DNA from: Pycnopodia helianthoides
Lineage: Eukaryota; Echinodermata; Asteroidea; Forcipulatida; Asteriidae
Length of the DNA stretch: 64,000 nt
Assembly (NCBI GenBank): GCA_032158295.1
Contig: CM063243.1
Span: 1,674,001 to 1,738,000 of the forward strand
Direction: 5' to 3'
The position numbers and the translations under genes are program-made. Below the pieces are notes generated by a model. That model had not been told where the DNA came from. It did not search any database and saw nothing but the letters and a program-made list of their open reading frames with translations. This document shows positions 56,784 through 64,000 of the stretch, one piece after another (within the stretch, counting starts at the first letter, position 1; each line of letters opens with the position of its first letter).

Positions 56784-57410
56784 TAAAAATTATATAAAGT
56801 TATCATTGGTGCAAACAGTGCGTTTTTCTAATGACTTGCCTACAGATGACCTTTTAGAAGAGTAGTGTAATTTTACATCAATAAGCTCACAAGAGAATGG
56901 AAGTCATTGAATGTAACACATACACACAAAAACGAGCCGGACAAAATGGCGCGTCTGGAAAACCAAACCCAAGCAATAAACTGAATGATAGCCATGCAGG
57001 GTGGCAACAATGCTGTAGACATCATGCAATTGCAATATCTCGGCTTGACTTGACACACAGAGTTTAGATTGCTCTCAAGTTCGAATCAATCTCATTTGCT
57101 AATCAAAATGTGACGTCACAGTACAAATTACAATGGCGGTATGGGAGTGTTATTGCTAATATTGAAATCCTAACCTTCCCCCTACGAATAGGAATATTCA
57201 AGCTCGCAAAATACTCATTAATGACTAGTTTGGCCTGACCCTCAACAAAAGCAACAAGCACTCAGTACTCGTATTGTCAGGATGCCCTGCGGTATATTTT
57301 TAGTTTTAGTATGATATTGTAGTTTGCTCCAAATATGTCGTTGGTAGCATGCAGGTTATGATGATACAATCAAAACAATGGTACTGGTGGACGTTATTCT
57401 TTTTGTTTAA

Positions 57411-57796
57411 AGGAACATTACATAATTGGTTTTTGCTAACAAAACAGTTGCTGACAGTGTAAGCACTTTATGTAATCCACCATATACATAAACTGACAAA
57501 CCTGTAGAAGTTTGAGATCGATCGGCCATCTGGGTCACGAGAAATTAGTGAAAAGCCGATTACACATTTGCATGAAATCATATAGATTCAAAAGATGAAT
57601 AAAACGCTCACTGAGCGATAAACTCCAATCAGAAGCTTAGTTTATTTATTTCTCATCAAATATGGCATTTCAGACAGAAATATTTCAAGGGATGTTTTCT
57701 ACTATCATCATCATTAGACCGTGTAAGTTTTATTTAAATCTGTGATCAAAAAGTATATTTTACAATTTTTTTTCTTACCAATTCTGTAATGTTCCT
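57411..57796. mobile_element. TTAA-flanked MITE, AGGAACATTAC family, copy B
   Basis: TTAA at 57407-57410 and 57797-57800. Ends AGGAACATTACATAATTGGT and reverse AGGAACATTACAGAATTGGT. The lectin units show the unfilled site (ttttgtttcttgttattttt, e.g. near 36960). Confidence 0.9.
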
Positions 57797-57800
57797 TTAA

Positions 57801-58388
57801 TGTTATTTTTGTAAACAGACAGAGCTAATATTTGCATTCTGCACATTCGTTCTTTCCCAAGATAGAGTGATTTGCACAGGGGAGGGGGAAAAATTGACAA
57901 GTGTCAATTGCCAGAAGGTATTACTCTAGAGGAAAAAAAAACACTTTTAAATATTAATAGATAGGTAAAAAATGAATAGCCTAGATAAGAATGTACAGAA
58001 TAGAACTCAACCACAATTTTTTTGATCAATGTTGCTAAAATTAATGGAAAATAGAATCCTTGTATATTATCAAAATAAACAGCTCCTGAGACGTCTTTTT
58101 TTTTCTTTTTTGTTAAAGAAGGTTTTGTTGTTCGAGTTTTACCTTAATGCATGATTAGGTGAAACCCCCCAAATAGGAGCAGTGCAAAAAGAAAAGACCA
58201 AATGAAACAAGGCTATTAAATATCATTGTTAAAAGTTAACGTTTTGGCAATAGTCTCGATTGAAAGAATGTTACTTTGTCCACACAACTTTCTGACAGTC
58301 ATGAGGTTTTTATTCTGCGAAATATCAGCAGAACAAAATGCTCAAAATTGCGGAACTTCACATCCCATGCTCAATGTTTTTGTTCACC
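57801..58388. other. End of lectin-unit-like sequence, then unassigned spacer
   Basis: Up to about 57900 it follows the lectin-unit order (aatatttgcattctgcacat, gcacaggggagggg). Beyond that no feature is recognised. Confidence 0.5.
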
Positions 58389-58538
58389 CTTTTCAAAACC
58401 AGGGCTTCAGCTTACAGGCTTTGGCTTGGGCTCCGTCAGTAGTTTTTTGGAAAACGTTACCTTTTTAGTACGGACCTTCAGTGCCTTGGCACGGAGCAGG
58501 AGCCGAAGCGTATGCTGAAGCCGTGACTTCGAAAACGG
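58389..58538. mobile_element. Palindromic MITE next to the tRNA fragment
   Basis: Left arm ttttcaaaaccagggcttca...ggcttgggctccgt; the right arm in reverse is gttttcgaagtcacggcttc...cggctcctgctccgt. The arms are about 48 bp with mismatches. Confidence 0.6.
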
Positions 58539-58551
58539 CCACATTTTATAA

Positions 58552-58878
58552 GCCGGCCTCAGGTCGACCTTGCGTCAACAAAAAACAATCGGCGACTGAC
58601 TTTTCAGGATCACACTGCGCCTGAGCTAAGACCATCGGGAACTGTTCAGTCGGCGATTATTTACGACCTGAGCGTAACTGCGATGATTTTAAGACAATCG
58701 GAAACAGTCGCCGCTCGAAAAAAAAATAACAGTCGCAAGAGTAGAACAATTTCAACTTGTACGACGTGATCCCGACGGTCGGGAACCAATCGCTGTCGAC
58801 CTGAGCATATTTTGTTTGCGCGTTGCCGACAGTTTGTTGCGGGCGCAAGAAAAAATCGTAGGTCGACCTGAGGCCGGC
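58552..58878. mobile_element. Harbinger-like MITE, 327 bp, TAA duplication
   Basis: Perfect terminal inverted repeats GCCGGCCTCAGGTCGACCT (19 bp), flanked by TAA at 58549-58551 and 58879-58881. No coding frame. Confidence 0.88.
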
Positions 58879-58941
58879 TAAGGCGTTGGACTTGAAATCC
58901 GATGGGTTCTCCCCGCGCAGGTTCGAACTCTGCCCGCGACG
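58879..58941 (+). pseudogene. tRNA-Ser(UGA) 3' fragment
   Basis: From the D-loop TAAGGCG through the anticodon arm (TTGGACTTGAAATCCGA), long variable arm, B box GTTCGAACTC and acceptor end GCGACG. The 5' acceptor strand and most of the D arm are missing. The fragment starts exactly at the TAA next to the MITE. Confidence 0.9.
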
Positions 58942-59755
58942 TTCTTTTTGCGATTGTAAGTGTTCTTCAAGAGAGACTTTTGGGCCCGTTGAATATGTTA
59001 GCTAATTTTTTGCTATAAACAGGTATAAAGTAAGTGGTGTTTTTGTCGTGAAGACGAGCAGAGTATACTGTTCGGAACGTCGAGACCACACTGGCTCTTT
59101 TCAGAGCCAACATCCGCCCAAAAGAGATTTAACACAGTCATGGTTGTACCCGCAAGTTTACAACTTATAGTTACTTAACCAACGTGTTGGGTTTTGTTTT
59201 GTGATAATACCACAATGTGATATACCTTCGCCGGGTGAACTGAAGTTGTGTTAAGAACCCGTCATGAACAGATTACAGCGATATCACCTTCAGCTATCAC
59301 CAGTCCCCAAACAAAATACCAAATAACTGCTTCTACTTGCACATAAGAAAGACACGTATGTTTTTATGCCTTGAGTTTTGTATTCACCTGCTTGTTTGCA
59401 CCTCAACCGATGTGCGAGCATACTCCGGAGGAGGTTTCTTCACAGTACAGGAAGATGATGATGATGATCATTCCTCGAGTTAGATATCATCACGATGATC
59501 ATCATTTCGACCTCGGTCGACCGTCATCATCTGTGATAGAGACAGTTGGTGGTGTTACTTCCTGGTAGCAAGTTTTCCTGCCATTACTCGTGCATGATTT
59601 TGTTTAACTCGGATACCCTTGAAACTTCTGAATCTTCAAGTAGGACTTGCAGGTTTTATGGCGCATAGTAGTAACCATATTTTGGTTCTCAGAGAATGAA
59701 TTTGTTAGCTGCTTCGCCTGGATGGCGATGTTAGATGCCTGCATGCTGCGTGTAG
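58942..59755. other. Non-coding stretch with simple repeats
   Basis: (GAT)n-like repeats and a loose palindrome around 59450-59530 give a chance open frame. No gene recognised. Confidence 0.4.
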
Positions 59756-59770
59756 TCTAACTTTTTGTGG

Positions 59771-59810
59771 ATATCTTGGGAAGATCACCATTGCTGGTCC
59801 CAAGATATCT
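59771..59810. repeat. Inverted repeat (hairpin)
   Basis: GATATCTTGGG and its exact reverse complement CCCAAGATATC around an 18-nt loop, at the start of the tRNA repeat array. Confidence 0.6.
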
Positions 59811-60305
59811 TCTGCTTCCAGTTTCGAGCATTTTTCCAGCTGTTTGGTTAGCCTGTGGGCCATGTTTCAGATTCGTATATTACAGAACTGTGGCTTGACG
59901 AATGCATGGAAAACTCATTATTTGATTGATCAGCAGGGTGTTTTGATATCTTCTGCAACTTGAACTAGTTGATGGCCTGTCATGTTTGGCCTTTACTCAC
60001 ATGAATGATACGGGAACAAGGACTTATGTGGATACCGAAGTAGATTTTAGTTTCAACTTTTCAACTAGCCTGTTGTTCTTTAATTTATAAGAACCCAAAT
60101 GATGAAATACGGGAAAGACTTTTACAGGCTGTAGTCAAAAAAGAAAAACATACCTATACTGCCATTTAAAGCTAAGACTACTGAAAATCAAAGTTATCAG
60201 TTATTGGCTTGAAATGAGTCTTCAACTTTACATGTTTTAATCACTACGAGAGATTCTATAAGTTTCCCCACTAATTTAGTGTATGGCTTTGCATATAATT
60301 TCCAA

Positions 60306-60386
60306 GTCGCGGTGGCCGAGTGGTTAAGCGTTGGACTTGAAATCCAATGGGGTCTCCCCGCGCAGGTTCGAACCCTGCCCGCGACG
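60306..60386 (+). tRNA. tRNA-Ser(UGA), 1-nt shorter D loop
   Basis: Acceptor strands GTCGCGG/CCGCGAC, anticodon loop CTTGAAA with TGA, long variable arm, B box GGTTCGAACCC, T-run after the 3' end. One G is missing in GGTTAAGCG compared with the other copies, so function is likely but not certain. Confidence 0.88.
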
Positions 60387-60955
60387 TTCCTTTTAAGTTT
60401 TGAACGATGTTTAAATGTCAGCTCAAATCTCGCTAAATCACTATAAAGTTGTTGGTAACATGTATTCTGCTTCCAGCTTCCCCGTTTGGTTATCCTGGGC
60501 CGGGTTTCAGATTAAAGAACTGGCTTGACGAATGTATGGCAAACTCATCGTTTGTTTTGATATCTTCAGCAACTTGAACTAGTTGATGGCCTGTCATGTT
60601 TGGCCTTTTCCTCACATGAATGATACGGGAACAAGGACTTGTGTGGATACCGAATAAGATAATTTTAGTCTCAACTTCTCAATAGCCTGTTCTTTAATTT
60701 ATATTAAGAACCAAAATTATGAAATACGGGACAGACTGTTAGTCTGTATTGAAAAAAGACACGATGTTAAAGGAGAACAAATTACTGCCATTTGAAGCTA
60801 AGACTACTGAAAATCCATGTTATCAGATATTGGCTCGAAGTGAATCTTCAACTTTACATGTATAAAAAAAAGTGACTCGGGGAAAACCAAATTTACAGAG
60901 AGATTCTTCAAGTCGTCCTTCTAATTTAGCGCATGGTTTTGCATACAACTTTAAA

Positions 60956-61036
60956 GTCGCGGTGGCCGAGTGGTTAAGGCGTTGGACTTGAAATCCAATG
61001 GGGTTTCCCGCGCAGGTTCGAACCCTGCCCGCGACG
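60956..61036 (+). tRNA. tRNA-Ser(UGA), altered variable arm
   Basis: Same as the canonical copies except for the variable arm (ggggtttcccgcg instead of ggggtctccccgcg), which weakens its stem by one base. A run of eight T follows as terminator. Confidence 0.88.
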
Positions 61037-61598
61037 TTCTATTTTTTTTGGCCGATGTTTAAATGTCAGCTCAAATCTCGCTAAATCACCATCAAGTTAT
61101 TGGTCAGATATCTTCTGCTTCTAGCCTCGAGATTTTTTTCAAGCCGTTTGGTTAGCCTCTGGGCCATGTTTCAGAGTCGTAGATTATAGAACTGGCTTGA
61201 CGAATGTTTGGAAAACTCATTGTTTGTTTTGATATCTTCAACAACTTGAACTAGTTGATGGCCTGTCATGTTTGGCCTTTTCCTCACATGAATGATACGG
61301 GAACAAGGACTGTGTGGATACCGAATAAGATAATTTTGGTCTCAACTTCTCAATAGCCTGTTGTTCTTTAATTTATATTAAGAACCAAAATTATGAAATG
61401 CGGGACAGACTGTTAGTCTGTATTGAAAAAAGACACGATGTTAAAAGAGAAAAAAATACTGCCCTTTGAAGCTAAGACTACTTAGGTGAATCTTCAATTT
61501 TCTCTGTTTTAAGCAAATAACTACGGGAAAACCAAATTTACCGAGAGATTCTTCAAGTTTCTATGCTTATTTAGCGCATGGTTTTACGTAACTTCCAA

Positions 61599-61652
61599 CT
61601 CGCGGTGGCCGAGTGGTTAAGGCGTTGGACTTGAAATCCAATGGGGGTCTCT
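61599..61652 (+). pseudogene. tRNA-Ser(UGA) truncated at the variable arm
   Basis: The 5' half through the anticodon stem is intact. It then breaks after gggggtctc into spacer sequence (tttttgaccgatgtttaaat). The T arm with B box and the 3' acceptor strand are missing. Confidence 0.93.
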
Positions 61653-62147
61653 TTTTGACCGATGTTTAAATGTCAGCTCAAGTCTTGCTGAATCACCATA
61701 AAGTTGCTGGTTAGATATATTCTGCTTGAATTTCCACACAATGTTTCCCAAACTCATTGTTTGTTTTGATACCTTCTGCAACTTGCACTAGTTGATGGCC
61801 TGTCATGTTTTTTTTTCTTCTTCTTTTCTCGCATGACCGAAGTAGATAATGTCAGTCTGAACCTTTTCAACTATAGCCTGTTGTTCTTTAATTTACAAAG
61901 GGAACCCAAATTATGAAATACGGGATAGACTTATAGTGTATATTGAAATAAAGACTCTATATTAAAAGAGAAAAACATACTGCCATTTTAAGCTAAAACC
62001 ACTGAAAATCAAAGTTGTCAGATACTGGCTGGAAGTAAATCTTCAACTTTACATGTTTACAGCAAATGACTACGGGAAAACCAGATTTACCGAGAGATTG
62101 TTCAAATTTTCCTTCTGATTTAACGCATGGTTTTGCATAATATCCGA

Positions 62148-62229
62148 GTCGCGGTGGCCGAGTGGTTAAGGCGTTGGACTTGAAATCCAATGGGGTCTCC
62201 CCGCGCAGGTTCGAACCCTGCCCGCGACG
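62148..62229 (+). tRNA. tRNA-Ser(UGA)
   Basis: Canonical 82-nt copy: GTCGCGG/CCGCGAC acceptor, A box TGGCCGAGTGG, anticodon TGA in CTTGAAA, long variable arm tggggtctccccgcg, B box GGTTCGAACCC, discriminator G. CCA is not encoded, as usual in eukaryotes. Confidence 0.96.
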
Positions 62230-62804
62230 TTCCTTTCGTTTTGGCCGATGTTTAAATGTCAGCTCAAATCTCGCTAAATCACATTAAAGTTATTGGTCAG
62301 ATATCTTCTGCTTCTAGCCTCGAGATTTTTCCCCAGCTGTTTTGTTAGCCTGGGCCATGTTTCAGAGCCGCAGATTATAGAACTGGCTTGACGAATGTAT
62401 GGCAAACTCATCGCTTGTTTTGATATCTTCAGCAACTTGAACTAGTTGATGGCCTGTCATGTTTGGCCTTTTCCTCACATGAATGATACGGGAACAAGGA
62501 CTGTGTGGATACAAAAGTAGATAATTTTAGTCTTAACTTTTTAACTATAGCCTTTTGTTCTTTAATTTATTGTAAGAGCCAAAATTATTAAGTACGGTAT
62601 AGACTTTTAGTCTGTATTAAAAGAGAAAAATTCACTGCCATTTGAAGCTAAGACTACTGAAAATCCATGTTATCAGATATTGGCTCGAAATGAATCTTCA
62701 CCTTTACATGTATAAAAAAAGTGACTCGGGGAAAACCAAATTTACAGAGAGATTCTTCAAGTCGTCCTTCTGATTTAGCGCATGGTTTTGCATACAACTT
62801 TAAA

Positions 62805-62886
62805 GTCGCGGTGGCCGAGTGGTTAAGGCGTTGGACTTGAAATCCAATGGGGTCTCCCCGCGCAGGTTCGAACCCTGCCCGCGACG
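62805..62886 (+). tRNA. tRNA-Ser(UGA)
   Basis: Identical in sequence to the 62148 copy. T-rich terminator (gttttttg) follows within about 10 nt. Confidence 0.96.
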
Positions 62887-62940
62887 TTTCTGTTTTTTGC
62901 CGATGTTCAAAGCTTAAAATGGTCAGCTTATAATCTCGCT

Positions 62941-63785
62941 AAATGTTGTGCTTAGCAACAATTAGCATGATACCAATCAGAAATGGTGCATGGATGATAT
63001 TTTGGCTGTTGTTGTTGTGCTCAGCTACTTTTTGTGCTTAAATGCCTCTTGAGCGAACAGCGCCCTCGCATGTCATGTGAACCTCGAAATAAGAAAGTCC
63101 TCTCAGAAAAAAGACCGTATTCTCACTTAATATGAACCCAATTTGTTGCAACTAAGTACACATTTTAAAAGGTACGTACTCTTAAATAATGTCTGTCCGA
63201 AAAACTTTAACATATCGGTTTAAGTTTTAATATAATAGTCAAATAAATCGGCCAACTAAATCATGTAGTGCTCGAAGCCCGGATGCGGATGGCAAAAGAT
63301 GGCGCTGTTGAAAAACCTTGGCAAACTTTTGTAACCGGCAGTTATACATTTCAAAAGTAAGTTATTTTGTGCATGGAGCTGTTTAGGGCGTGTTTATGTC
63401 GCAGAATTCGCAGTGATGCCTCGACATTATTATAGTTTTCACTAGTTAGTTTTTTTGTGTGAATAAAAACGAAGAGAAGCTTGGGTTCACCACAATAAAG
63501 GACTCTAAGTTAGAAGATAGTGGTTTACATTTCTGGCAGTTAAGTTTTACTAAACGCTATTAAGCCGGCAAATTTTTTACAGCGCCCTCTTTTACACATA
63601 CACGAGTAGCCGACATTATAAAGCTATTTAATTTTAGTTCCTGCTTAATAAACAACACGCTCCGCATTTGAATCCCCACTATTACCGCCTCCCCCCCCCC
63701 AAAAAAAAAATAATAATAAAAAACAACAGGTTCCGTTTTTGTAAAATTATTTAAAGTTACCTCCTACATTCAAATGGATAGTGTA
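62941..63785. other. Non-coding stretch
   Basis: A piece of the gcttagc-type repeat at 62945-63040, then AT-rich sequence. An ATGGCGCTG in good context at 63299 opens only 11 codons. No gene supported. Confidence 0.4.
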
Positions 63786-63930
63786 ATGGAAACAAATAAA
63801 TGGGCATTCACACCGATTCTGATCTTCACAAAATGTACACGTCACCATTACGTCACTGATTACTTGTAAACTTACTACTCTTAACCATGCTATCAACAGC
63901 TTCAGTATTCAATCGACATTTTCTTTACAT
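63786..63930 (+). repeat. Dispersed repeat shared with 53749-53890
   Basis: Shared phrases include ggaaacaaataaatgggcat, ttacttgtaaact and tatcaacagcttca. Class unknown. Confidence 0.7.
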
Positions 63931-64000
63931 ATCTAAACAGATTTTGTGCTGAATTTTGTTACGTATGTTTAATGGCGTATGGTGGCTTTGCCAAACCGAT

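Larger units (their letters stand above)
59800..62940 (+). repeat. Tandem array of tRNA-Ser units (about 550-660 bp)
   Basis: Each unit shares gatatcttctgcttc, gcttgacgaatg, aacttgaactagttgatggc, acatgaatgatacgggaaca and a tRNA-Ser copy. The first unit starts near 59800. The spacers are conserved well enough to show tandem duplication of the whole unit rather than of the tRNA alone. Confidence 0.9.

Noticed and set aside
59371..59568. 65-codon plus-strand frame
   Set aside because: Rests on GAT-type simple repeats; no family resemblance.
63299..63334. ATGGCGCTG start in good context near the right edge
   Set aside because: Stops after 11 codons, with no supported splice out of it.

Overview
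The window is animal nuclear DNA: AT-rich, gene-poor, with GT-AG split exons and dense short DNA transposons, SINEs and LINE tails. The secreted single-exon C-type lectins and the style of the TTAA-flanked miniature elements suggest an echinoderm, perhaps a sea star. That placement is an inference; nothing here fixes the species.

Left part (1-18 kb). A lectin gene lies on the minus strand at 1.7-2.2 kb, beside a piggyBac-like MITE at 3.0-3.6 kb. Eleven coding exons of RPAP1 (RNA polymerase II-associated protein 1) run on the minus strand from 16,668 to 6,220. They cover roughly the N-terminal 40 percent of the protein, including both RPAP1 family blocks. No later exon was found between 6.2 kb and the left edge. 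Its introns are packed with MITEs, SINEs and an exon-derived tandem repeat, and one exon shows a frame change.

Middle part (18-57 kb). A plus-strand array of C-type lectin genes has intact copies starting at 27,998, 31,132, 34,428, 38,123, 41,703, 45,385, 48,960 and 52,282. Broken copies flank it at 20.9, 54.7 and 55.7 kb. Each 3.1-3.7 kb unit contains an upstream 35-bp hairpin, a single-exon secreted CTLD of 170-175 residues, a decayed second CTLD with an AATAAA, and a MITE of about 350 bp; most also carry a LINE tail or a 96-bp foldback. From about 36.1 to 50.6 kb two units form a 7.26 kb higher-order repeat present twice and nearly identical. The copies differ in the calcium/sugar motif (EPN, EPS, QPS, RPN), in one disulfide cysteine and in the stop codon. 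A 1.5 kb element with terminal inverted repeats, inserted upstream of the first intact array gene, carries a THAP-domain first exon.

Right part (57-64 kb). A tandem array of tRNA-Ser(UGA) genes has two canonical copies, two 1-nt-shorter copies, one 3'-truncated copy and one 5' fragment abutting a Harbinger-like MITE. The array repeats every 550-660 bp.

The lectins probably act as secreted glycan-binding immune or body-fluid proteins. RPAP1 and the tRNAs are housekeeping genes.
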